DNA of 64,000 nucleotides. Origin: Demequina zhanjiangensis. Its GTDB lineage: Bacteria > Actinomycetota > Actinomycetes > Actinomycetales > Demequinaceae. The notes under the pieces were generated by a model. The model saw nothing but the letters and a program-made list of their open reading frames with translations, was not told the origin of the DNA and searched no databases. Position numbers and translations under genes: made by a program. Below are positions 41,572 through 49,064 of the stretch, in pieces. The first letter of the stretch is position 1. Every line of letters begins with the position of its first letter. The DNA lies in the NCBI RefSeq assembly GCF_030418315.1, contig NZ_JAUHPV010000006.1, positions 62,001 to 126,000 of the forward strand, written 5' to 3'.

Positions 41572-43713
41572 CTACAGCGCGGCCCCGATGAGAGCCGCGG
41601 CCTTCGCGGCCCCGTCGGTCTCCACTTCGGCATAGTCGACCGGAGTCGACAGCAGGTCCAGCAGCGCCTGCGCCAGCGCCCCCGGATCCAGCTCGTCGTA
41701 GTCCATGCGGCGGCCCGCCCGGTAGCGCCGCAGGCGCGCGGCCACGTGATGGTTCTGCTCGAAGTGCTCCCGCAGCGGCACGTAGATGAACGGCACCTTC
41801 GCGGCCGTGAGCTCCATGGTCGTCGTGAGTCCACCCTGAACCACGGCGAGGTCGCAGGCGGCGAGCCAGCGGTAGAGCCCGTGCACGTACGCGTGATACT
41901 CCACGCCGGGCACCTGAGGCATCGTGGACGGGTCGATGCATGGTCCCGTCACGACGATCATGCGCAGCTCGGGCAGCACGCGACGTGCGGCCGGTGCCGC
42001 GGTGACCACGCGCCGGATCAGGCTCGTGCCAGCGCCCGAGCCGCCCACGCAGACGAGGCACACCTTCTCGCGCGGATCGAAGCCGACCTGAGCGCGTAGG
42101 CGCTCGCGGTCGCCGAGCGCGCGCGGATCGAACCCGGTGATGTAGCCGGAGAAGTCGAAGTGCTCCCGGGTCCAGTCGCGCATCGTCGGGAGTCCCGGGG
42201 CGAGCGGGTCGGTTGGCACGTCGTCCGGTCCTCCCACGAACACCGACACGTCCCGCAGGTCGGGGTAGGTGGCGATGTGCTCCACCATCTGAGTGTTCAG
42301 GTCTCGGGCGACCTTCGCCTGCCATTCGCCTCCGCTCGGCATCCCGTAGTCGCCGATGAAGTCGGTCATCCATGCGATCGGGGCGCGCTTGAGGTGGGGG
42401 TTCTCGAACAGATGGTTGTCCAGCTGCCAGGCCTCGTCGGCGACGACAAGGTCGTAGCGCTCGGCTGTGAGCACCTCGTCGAGGATGTGGAAGTTGTGCA
42501 CCTGCACCGCATCCATCTGGCGTGCCGCGTCGAGCACGTTCAGCGTGTGGTCGTCGCACGCGGCGTCGATGATCGCCGCCTCGGACCCCAGCAGCCGTGA
42601 CGCGGGGTGGATGCGTTCGCCAGCCTCCTCGAGCACGCGCGTCACAGGGTGCTCGGCGAGCCAGTCGACCACCACGTCGGGATGTGCGGCACGCAGCTCC
42701 TCGGCGATCACGACGTCGCGTCGGGCATGCCCCAGGCCGATTGGTGAGGACAGGTACAGCACTCGTTTCGGCGCCGACGCGGGCGCGGCATAGGCGGTGG
42801 TGGCGGCTTCGCCGAGGGGAGTGCTGGGGACGCGCGGGCCCAGGTCCCAGGCCTCGTTCAGGAAGTCGTGGGCCAGGTGGTTGAAGAGGATCGGATAGCG
42901 CGCCAGCACCGGATGGTCGGCACCCTCGACGGTGTGCAGGCGTGCGGCAGGCATGAGATCGCTCAGGTAGACGGATCCGGCGTGGTTCGTGTTGGTGTCC
43001 TTGTCGCCATGGATGAGCAGCGTCGGCACCTGGCAGGACGCGAGGCGCGCGTACCAGTCGTCCACGTCGAGGTCCCAGCAGTCGGTGATGGCGCTCCACG
43101 CGGCCTCGGGACCCATCTCGAGCGCCCACGCGATCCCGTCCTCCTGGAGCTTGGTCGCGTGCGGATCCGAGTTGATCGTGGGGATGAACCACTCGACGAA
43201 GTCGCGGAAGTTCCGTTGCCACCAGTCATGGTTGAACTTGGACCAGCCGACGGGCGGCTCCTCTCCGTCGGGATCCCACGGGGGTGCGAGGCGGCCTTCC
43301 GGGTCGGGGTTGCGCGGATGCCCTGCGGCGAGGGCGACCACGCCGTCGACCCGCTCGGGGTGGAAGGTTGCGAGCAGAAGGCCCAAGGTGCCGCCCGCCG
43401 AGTATCCGAGCACGCCTGCGCGGTCGGTGCCGGTGGCGTCGAGCACAGCCACGGCGTCGTGCATGCGATTCATCTGCGTGTACCGGCCGGTGTCGCGAGG
43501 CTTGGAGGAGCGGCCGGTGCCCGCCGCGTCGTAGATGACGACGCGGAAGTGGCGGGAGAGGTACGGCACCTGCGCCTTCCACATCCGTGAGTCCACGAGC
43601 TCCCAGGTGGGGGCGAGGAGGACGGTGGGGGCATCGCGGTCGTAGACCTCGTAGGCGAGGTCCGCTCCGGCGCGAGGCACGGTTCCTGAGTATGTCGGCT
43701 CTACTGGACGCAT
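41572..43713 (-). CDS. Alpha/beta-hydrolase fused to a GT28/MurG-like glycosyltransferase
   Basis: A 713-aa two-domain protein. Residues 1-285 are an alpha/beta-hydrolase: nucleophile elbow VLGYSAGGTLG (Ser near 105), the loop YDAAGTGRSSKP, acid in LLIHGDKDTNTN, and His in VEGADHPVLA. After an Ala/Pro-rich linker, residues 317-713 are a GT-B glycosyltransferase: VLYLSSPIGLGHARRDVVIAEELR at the start and VVQGGLTTTMELTAAKVPFIYVP as the nucleotide-sugar site. The fusion is continuous with no stop or frameshift. It lies 42 bp downstream of the TetR gene and is probably co-transcribed. A detoxifying or lipid-modifying role is inferred only from TetR control. Confidence 0.85.
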   Translation of the reverse strand: MRPVEPTYSGTVPRAGADLAYEVYDRDAPTVLLAPTWELVDSRMWKAQVPYLSRHFRVVIYDAAGTGRSSKPRDTGRYTQMNRMHDAVAVLDATGTDRAGVLGYSAGGTLGLLLATFHPERVDGVVALAAGHPRNPDPEGRLAPPWDPDGEEPPVGWSKFNHDWWQRNFRDFVEWFIPTINSDPHATKLQEDGIAWALEMGPEAAWSAITDCWDLDVDDWYARLASCQVPTLLIHGDKDTNTNHAGSVYLSDLMPAARLHTVEGADHPVLARYPILFNHLAHDFLNEAWDLGPRVPSTPLGEAATTAYAAPASAPKRVLYLSSPIGLGHARRDVVIAEELRAAHPDVVVDWLAEHPVTRVLEEAGERIHPASRLLGSEAAIIDAACDDHTLNVLDAARQMDAVQVHNFHILDEVLTAERYDLVVADEAWQLDNHLFENPHLKRAPIAWMTDFIGDYGMPSGGEWQAKVARDLNTQMVEHIATYPDLRDVSVFVGGPDDVPTDPLAPGLPTMRDWTREHFDFSGYITGFDPRALGDRERLRAQVGFDPREKVCLVCVGGSGAGTSLIRRVVTAAPAARRVLPELRMIVVTGPCIDPSTMPQVPGVEYHAYVHGLYRWLAACDLAVVQGGLTTTMELTAAKVPFIYVPLREHFEQNHHVAARLRRYRAGRRMDYDELDPGALAQALLDLLSTPVDYAEVETDGAAKAAALIGAAL

Positions 43714-43755
43714 GGCGGGGACTCCTTGCGTGCGGGTGGTTTCCGGGGCCGCTCC

Positions 43756-44367
43756 CTAGCCGGTGGGTGCGGGGGTGAGGCCGGCGCGTCTCTCGGCGTC
43801 GGCGATGAGGGTCCCGACTGCGCGCAGGGCTCCTCGGATGGGGTGGGCGTCGTTCTCGTGGCCCAGCAGGATGGACTGCTCGGCGCCGAGGAACACGTTG
43901 CCGGCGAGCGCCGCGAGCTGCGGCGCGGTGAAGGGCCCCAGGTCCAGCCCGCGGTCGAGCCTGTAGGCGAAGGCCGAGGTGAGAACCTTGATCCATTCGC
44001 CCAGCAGGACGTTCAGCCGCGCGGCGAGCTCGGGGCGCGAGTATCCGGCGGCGATCAGCTCGTTGAGGATGCGCACGTAGCCGGACTTGAGGTCCTGGTC
44101 CAGGTAGTCGCAGGCGCGGTCCCATTGAACCGAGAGGGGCTCGTCGCCCGCGTAGAGCGCTGCCTGACGCGCGATGAGGCGCTCGTTCTCGGCCTCGAGC
44201 AGCGCGAGGACCAGCTTCTCCTTGGACCCGAAGTGGTAGTGGATCTGGCTGAGGGGGACGCCCGCGAGCTCGGCGACCTTCCTGGTGGACAGCGCCGCAT
44301 ATCCATCGGCGAGCACGCAGTCGCGCGTCGCCTCAAGGATCATGTGCCTGGTGTCTGCTGCGGGCAA
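43756..44367 (-). CDS. TetR-family regulator of the hydrolase-glycosyltransferase locus
   Basis: About 203 aa. The helix-turn-helix runs ILEATRDCVLADGYAALSTRKVAELAGVPLSQIHYHFGSKEKLV (residues about 10-53). The frame is open to an ATG at 44454, but the operator, -10 and -35 all lie inside that extension. The start is therefore set at TTG 44367, which has GGAGG five bases upstream. It presumably represses itself, the co-directional fusion gene 42 bp downstream, and the twin small genes via the shared palindrome. The inducer is unknown. Confidence 0.82.
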   Translation of the reverse strand: MPAADTRHMILEATRDCVLADGYAALSTRKVAELAGVPLSQIHYHFGSKEKLVLALLEAENERLIARQAALYAGDEPLSVQWDRACDYLDQDLKSGYVRILNELIAAGYSRPELAARLNVLLGEWIKVLTSAFAYRLDRGLDLGPFTAPQLAALAGNVFLGAEQSILLGHENDAHPIRGALRAVGTLIADAERRAGLTPAPTG

Positions 44368-44411
44368 CGGCGCCTCCGTGTCGTGGCCGACGGCGGTGTC
44401 GGCTGGCGGTT

Positions 44412-44464
44412 TCGGTCGCTCGACCGATACGTCTGACCGTAGGCGGGAGCGCAAGGGGTGTCAA
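44412..44464 (-). promoter_or_regulatory. Promoter and operator of the tetR-fusion operon
   Basis: Minus strand: TTGACA (44459-44464), 17-base spacer, TACGGT (44436-44441), then TCGGTCGCTCGACCGA (44412-44427) over the start point. The palindrome has the same half-sites as the one at 41461-41480. Confidence 0.75.
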
Positions 44465-44495
44465 TCCTTCGCGCAGGGTACGTGGCTGTCGCGCG

Positions 44496-44517
44496 CGACC
44501 ACTATGTACCCGCTTGG
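44496..44517. repeat. Diverged single copy of the 22-bp intergenic repeat
   Basis: Matches the unit at 141-162 at 17 of 22 positions, including the whole GTACCCG core. It lies in the divergent gap between the TetR gene and the 44608 gene. Confidence 0.35.
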
Positions 44518-44607
44518 GTGATTCGAGTCGTGTCCCGGACTGCAGATCGGCCGCGAAGCCCGGATGTTGAGGGTTGTGCTGTGACCGATGTCACTTAGAG
44601 TGCTGTC

Positions 44608-45195
44608 ATGGGGATCGAGAAGACGCGTCGTGAGGTGATCAGGCTCCGGACGGAGTTCAAGCAGGAGCCGCGTCAGGGTGCGCTTCGATTGGCCCAGCAG
44701 CTCTCGTGGTACTCGATGGAGCTGGCGCTCGCCAAGGAGTACGAGAAGTCGAACGCGGCATGGACCGAGGCCTTCGACGTGGCCCGCTACACGCTCCGCG
44801 ACGGCGGCCCCACGCAGTATGAGCGCACCGAGCTGATCCGCATCGGCGTCGGCACGGCGCGCTCGCGGTTGATCGTGGGCGAGGACGAGGGTGCGCTCAA
44901 GGTGCTCGAGCAGACGGAGGCGCAGTACGACGCGCTGGTCGCCGAGGCCACTGACCCCGAGATCATGCTCGCCCTGCGTGGTCCCATCCTGAGCGCGCGT
45001 GCCGCAGTGCATCACGACCGTGGCGAGCGTGACGAGGAGATCGCGGACCTGTGCGAGTCGGTCCTTGAGATGCTCGCCGGCTACGAGGCGAACCCGCGGA
45101 TCGTCGAGTCGATGCTCCGCGAGCCGCTGCGCACGCTGCACGAGCTGCTCTCGGCCGACGAGGCCGAGCCCGAGCCCGAGGCCGACGCGGCCTGA
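44608..45195 (+). CDS. Helical (TPR-like) hypothetical protein
   Basis: A 195-aa soluble protein that looks wholly alpha-helical, with TPR-like spacing (LAQQLSWYSMELALAKEYEKSNAAWTEAFDVARYTL; later LSARAAVHHDRGERDEEIADLCESVLEMLAGY) and an acidic tail of Glu-Pro repeats. A TTAGAGT -10-like box ends only a few bases before the ATG, so the message is probably leaderless. No partner is adjacent, so function is unknown. Confidence 0.7.
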   Translation: MGIEKTRREVIRLRTEFKQEPRQGALRLAQQLSWYSMELALAKEYEKSNAAWTEAFDVARYTLRDGGPTQYERTELIRIGVGTARSRLIVGEDEGALKVLEQTEAQYDALVAEATDPEIMLALRGPILSARAAVHHDRGERDEEIADLCESVLEMLAGYEANPRIVESMLREPLRTLHELLSADEAEPEPEADAA

Positions 45196-45232
45196 GCAGC
45201 AGCCTCCGCCCGGCGCGTCGACCTCGGGGCGT

Positions 45233-45715
45233 CTAGGCGCCCAGCGCCTCCTCGAGCAGAAGCTCGAGCTTCGCGAGCTCCCGCGCGGACCCGGCGAGCA
45301 TGAGCATCGACTTCACATCCGACCCGAACAGGGTCTGCAGCGTCTGCAGGGTGATGCCGTCCTGACCCGTCGTCCCGACCACGTAGGTGACGCCTGAGGC
45401 CGACGCTGTTGCGGGGGAGAGACGGGTGCCCTGCCAATGCGGGTCGCTTCCGTCCTCGATTCCCAGCGTCAGCGCGTCGAAGTGGGGGAAGACCACCACG
45501 TCGGCGCTCGTCATGTCGTCGGCCGCGGTGATCAGCTGCGCCTCGTCGCTCACGACGGTCATCGTGAGGCCGAGCCTCGCGCACACGTCGCCAGTCGCGT
45601 CGACCAGCTGCCTTGGCCCGGCGACGGGATCGGTGAACCCGATCGCCACATGCCGTGCCTGTGCAGGCGCCTGGGTTGCCACCTCGGGCGCGTGCTTCTT
45701 CGTCCACCAGCTCAT
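45233..45715 (-). CDS. Hypothetical cytosolic protein
   Basis: A 160-aa protein opening MSWWTKKHAPEV, with alternating strands and helices (HVAIGFTDPVAG, GLTMTVVSDEAQLI, ADVVVFPHF) and an acidic helical C-terminus. No known motif. The start at 45715 is chosen for AAGGGGG upstream; a longer frame runs through the 45730-45930 gap but is unsupported. It is convergent with the 44608 gene, 37 bp apart. Confidence 0.65.
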   Translation of the reverse strand: MSWWTKKHAPEVATQAPAQARHVAIGFTDPVAGPRQLVDATGDVCARLGLTMTVVSDEAQLITAADDMTSADVVVFPHFDALTLGIEDGSDPHWQGTRLSPATASASGVTYVVGTTGQDGITLQTLQTLFGSDVKSMLMLAGSARELAKLELLLEEALGA

Positions 45716-45966
45716 GAAACCCCCTTGATCAGGCCCGCGACGCGCTGAGGGAAGCGCCGCCGTGCCCGATATGCACCCTATGCCTTCATTTGTGCCGGGA
45801 GGTGCAGGTCGGGCGGCGTAGCCGGCGAGAAGTGGATAAATCCACATCGTGATCGACCGCGCACCGTCCTTTCCTGCCCGTGCGGAGAACCTGCGAAAAC
45901 GTCCTCTGACCAGGCACGAGCGCGCCACGCGGGCTAGCGTGAAGACAGAAGGTGTCAGGAGGTCTC

Positions 45967-47148
45967 ATGCCGGGAGGCGACGGACAGGTGAGGCGGCCCA
46001 AGCTGCCCCAGGCGGGCTGGCTGCCCGATCCCAGCGTGATCGGGGTCGAACGCTACTGGGACGGCCGCGCCTGGACCTCGCGCACCCGCGATGCTGAGAC
46101 TGGGCTCGACTGTGTGGATCCGCTCTGGACGGAGTTCGGCGAGATGGAGTCGACGCGGGAGGAGCGTCGACCCCGGCGCGAGCGTCGTGTGGCCCCTGTG
46201 CTCCCGGGCGTGGAGTCCCCGCGTCGGCTGCCTGGCAGGGTCGGCGAGGGCTGGTACGCGGGCTTCGCCGTCTTCGGTGTGATCGTCATGCTGACCGTCT
46301 CGTATCTCGCCGTCGTGTCCGGGACGGTCCGCTGGTCGGCCTACGCGGGCGGCGCGGTGCCCGAGGGCCCCGCGATCGACTACCCCGTGTTCGGCAGCGA
46401 CGCCAGAAGCGTCTACCTGGCGCGCAGCCTCATCGCGCAGGAGGACACGGTGGACGTCGGCTGGCTCACCGCGACTGGGGAGACTGCACGGGAGATCCTG
46501 GATGACGCGATGCTCGAGGTCGCCGCGCAGAACCCGTACGTGTATATCGACCCGACCGGCTGGTCCTTCACCGACGACGCCACCCAGATCATCCCCAGCT
46601 ACCGCTACGGCGACGCCGAGGCGGAGAACCGACGCTCGCAGACAGCTGCCGTTGTCGAACGCATCGTCACCTCCACCGAGGTGCAGGAGGCCGACGGCGA
46701 TGTCGCCGTGCTCCGCGCCCTCCACGACGCGCTGATCGAGACCGCGGAGTTCGATCAGGCCGCCTTCGACGCTCGCCGCAACTCGCTCACGACCTCCACC
46801 TATGCGGCCGTCACGCAGTCGCAGGAGGCGTACGGGGCGCTTGTCGCGGGTCGCGCCGTCGGGGAGGGCTATGCCAAGGCGTTCCAGGCGCTGGCCGACG
46901 CCGCCGGCTATCGCAGCGTCGTCATCACCGGCACGGCCGCCGACGGGCAGGACGTGCTCCCGCACGCCTGGAACCGTGTCTACGTGGGCGGATCCTGGTT
47001 GGTCGTCGACGCCGCCTGGGATGACGGCGGGGCCGACGGGTCGGCGTACGACTACTTCCTCGTCGCCAGCAACGACCCGAAGCTCGACAGCCGCGCCATC
47101 GACGCCGACTGGATCGTCGACGGCATGATGTGGGGCTTCGGGATGTAG
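45967..47148 (+). CDS. DUF2510 membrane protein with transglutaminase-like domain lacking the catalytic Cys
   Basis: A 393-aa protein. Residues 10-40 form a DUF2510 module (AGWLPDPSVIGVERYWDGRAWTSRT). A transmembrane helix follows near residues 95-120, then an extracellular domain. Its C-terminal 120 residues match the transglutaminase-like fold: GEGYAKAFQALADAAGYRSVVITG, HAWNRVYVGGSWLVVDAAWDD. The His and Asp of the triad are kept. The nucleophile, normally in a [VI]-C-x-GYA context, is Gly here (AVGEGYA). It is therefore likely a pseudoenzyme or binding module. AGGAGG lies directly before the ATG at 45967. Confidence 0.82.
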   Translation: MPGGDGQVRRPKLPQAGWLPDPSVIGVERYWDGRAWTSRTRDAETGLDCVDPLWTEFGEMESTREERRPRRERRVAPVLPGVESPRRLPGRVGEGWYAGFAVFGVIVMLTVSYLAVVSGTVRWSAYAGGAVPEGPAIDYPVFGSDARSVYLARSLIAQEDTVDVGWLTATGETAREILDDAMLEVAAQNPYVYIDPTGWSFTDDATQIIPSYRYGDAEAENRRSQTAAVVERIVTSTEVQEADGDVAVLRALHDALIETAEFDQAAFDARRNSLTTSTYAAVTQSQEAYGALVAGRAVGEGYAKAFQALADAAGYRSVVITGTAADGQDVLPHAWNRVYVGGSWLVVDAAWDDGGADGSAYDYFLVASNDPKLDSRAIDADWIVDGMMWGFGM

Positions 47149-47185
47149 CGGGTCCCCATGGGCATCTAGTGCCTCGTGGGCGCGG

Positions 47186-48817
47186 TCAGCTACGGCGGGC
47201 GCGGATCGCGATCGTCGCGGCACCCAGCGCGATGAGCACGGCCGCCGCGAGGAGCCCCACTGTCGCATCGGACGGGCCGGTAGCGGCGAGCTCGTCTGAC
47301 GCGGAGGCCGTGCCGGAATCGGTGGCGCTGTCGTCGTCCGTGTCCGACGCCGGGGTGGCGCTGACGGAGGGGGAGGCGCTGACGGACGGGGAGGCGCTCG
47401 GCGAAGGCTCGGGACTTGCGTCGTCCACCGGAACTGCACTTGTGGTGAAGGTCCACGCCAAGGTGCTGGCGAGCCCCGGGAACGGGCTCGACGGGACGGC
47501 TGCGTCGTCCACCGCTCCCTGCGAGATGAGCACGAAGTACTCGGTTCCGAGGTCAAGGTCGAACGCGGGCGTGAAGCTGATCGTGTCGTTCGTCACGAAC
47601 GTGGTCGAGACGCTGACGTCCGAGGACATGTCGAACGCAGTGACCATGGTGAAGTCGGATTCGCGGTGGATGGTGATCGTGCCCGAACTGGGCGTGATGG
47701 TGCGGTCGAATGTCACTGACAGGGTGCCGCCCACGGGCACCGAGGTGGAGTCGTCGGCGGGGCTGAGCCTGACGATGGCGGGCGGTGTGGTCGCCCCGGT
47801 GGTGAAGCTCCAGTCGGCGAGCGTCGTGAAGCCGGCGAAGTCTGTCGGGGTGGGCTCGGTGTCCGTGAGAGCGCCCTCGTCCACAAGGATCGAGTGGTGG
47901 GTGAACTCGTCGAGGGCCGTCGTCGGGTCGACGATGATGGCGCTGCCCGAGATCGACACGCGCGAGGAGCCGACGGCCAGCTGCTCCACCATGGTCGGGG
48001 CGCCGGTGTTGCCGCCGATGCTGACGTTGTCGAACGCGATGTCGTCGCCGGTGGCGTCGGTGCCGCTGAGGCTCATCGTGATGCGGAGGTCGAGCGTGGT
48101 GCCCGTTCCGTTGAGGGCGCGGGCGAAATTGTTGGCCGTCGCGTTGAGCTGTTCACCGGTGTCGGTCGCCTCGAAGGTGCCGTCCTGGACCGGCGGGGTG
48201 AACTCCAGCACCGGCCGATAGCCGCCACCGTCGATCTGGGCCTCGACACGCACGGAGTCGTTCTGGTCGGGGGCGAGGGCGGACGCGAAGTCGGCGGAGA
48301 ACCAGAGGAGCGTCAACCCGGAGATGTCGATGCCGGTCCACTCGACCGCGACGGGGTTCGTTCCGCTGAAGGCGACCCCAGTCGCCTCGAGGAAGCCTCC
48401 GGTGAAGCCCGAGTAGCTGACGCGGTCGCCCGGAGTGTCCCCGCCGAAGTCGCCCCCGCCGGCGCCATCATTCACTCCGAAGATCGGGTCTGGGGCGAAG
48501 AACGGTTCGGCATCGGCGAAGAACGCGCCCTGCGTGACCGTCAGCAGCGACGCGTCGTCCAAGGGGTCTGTGAACGCGATGGTCGGGTTCGTCTCGTAGA
48601 TCGTGACGTTGCCCGTCCCCGCCTGGATCGGGGCGCCGAAGCCCATGAGGAGGTCGTCGTCGACCGACGCTCCGGTGGCGCCGTTGGCGGGGGAGAGGGC
48701 GACGTCGTCCGGGAAGTCGATCGAAGCGCTCGCCGTGGTGGCGGCGACGCCAGTCGCGGCGAAGGCTGCAGCGGTGAGAGCGGTGGCGGTGATTCGGGCA
48801 GGACGGCGCAAGCGCAT
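47186..48817 (-). CDS. LAXTG-anchored surface protein with Big_5-like Ig domains
   Basis: A 543-aa exported protein. The signal peptide (residues 1-32) ends TASA-SID. Two bacterial Ig-like (Big_5/SbsA-type) domains have the signature LSPANGATGASVDDDLLMGFG near the N-terminus and LSPADDSTSVPVGGTLSVTFD near residue 350. Between them is a beta-rich domain of jelly-roll character (VRVEAQIDGGGYRPVLEF, DDIAFDNVSIGG). A Ser/Pro/Ala repeat stalk (residues about 470-500) leads to LAATG, a hydrophobic helix and RARRS, again a class E sortase signal. The ATG at 48817 has GGGGGAA upstream. Confidence 0.82.
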   Translation of the reverse strand: MRLRRPARITATALTAAAFAATGVAATTASASIDFPDDVALSPANGATGASVDDDLLMGFGAPIQAGTGNVTIYETNPTIAFTDPLDDASLLTVTQGAFFADAEPFFAPDPIFGVNDGAGGGDFGGDTPGDRVSYSGFTGGFLEATGVAFSGTNPVAVEWTGIDISGLTLLWFSADFASALAPDQNDSVRVEAQIDGGGYRPVLEFTPPVQDGTFEATDTGEQLNATANNFARALNGTGTTLDLRITMSLSGTDATGDDIAFDNVSIGGNTGAPTMVEQLAVGSSRVSISGSAIIVDPTTALDEFTHHSILVDEGALTDTEPTPTDFAGFTTLADWSFTTGATTPPAIVRLSPADDSTSVPVGGTLSVTFDRTITPSSGTITIHRESDFTMVTAFDMSSDVSVSTTFVTNDTISFTPAFDLDLGTEYFVLISQGAVDDAAVPSSPFPGLASTLAWTFTTSAVPVDDASPEPSPSASPSVSASPSVSATPASDTDDDSATDSGTASASDELAATGPSDATVGLLAAAVLIALGAATIAIRARRS

Positions 48818-49064
48818 GACGGTGTTCCCCCTGTGGATGCCGGAACGCGGGGTCGTTCCAGGCACTTCGCGCAACCCTAGGGCAGTGTGGCACTGGGTGC
48901 AAGGGTGAGCGCGGCCACGGAGGCGACGATCATGCCTGGTCGGAAGGCGAAGCGGAGCCGTGGTTCCGATTCTGCGACCGTGCGACGTGGGTCACCCCGC
49001 CCTGGTGCGCGAGCGGCTTCGCTGGCAGGGTAGGAACGTTCTCAGGCCAGAGAAGGGGGATGCT

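Noticed and set aside
44368..44454. N-terminal extension of the TetR protein
   Set aside because: It contains the operator and reaches into the -10/-35 promoter elements, so it cannot be translated from the natural transcript.
47400..47470. Repetitive Ser/Pro-Ala coding stretch as a DNA repeat element
   Set aside because: It encodes the wall-spanning stalk of the surface protein; expected low complexity.
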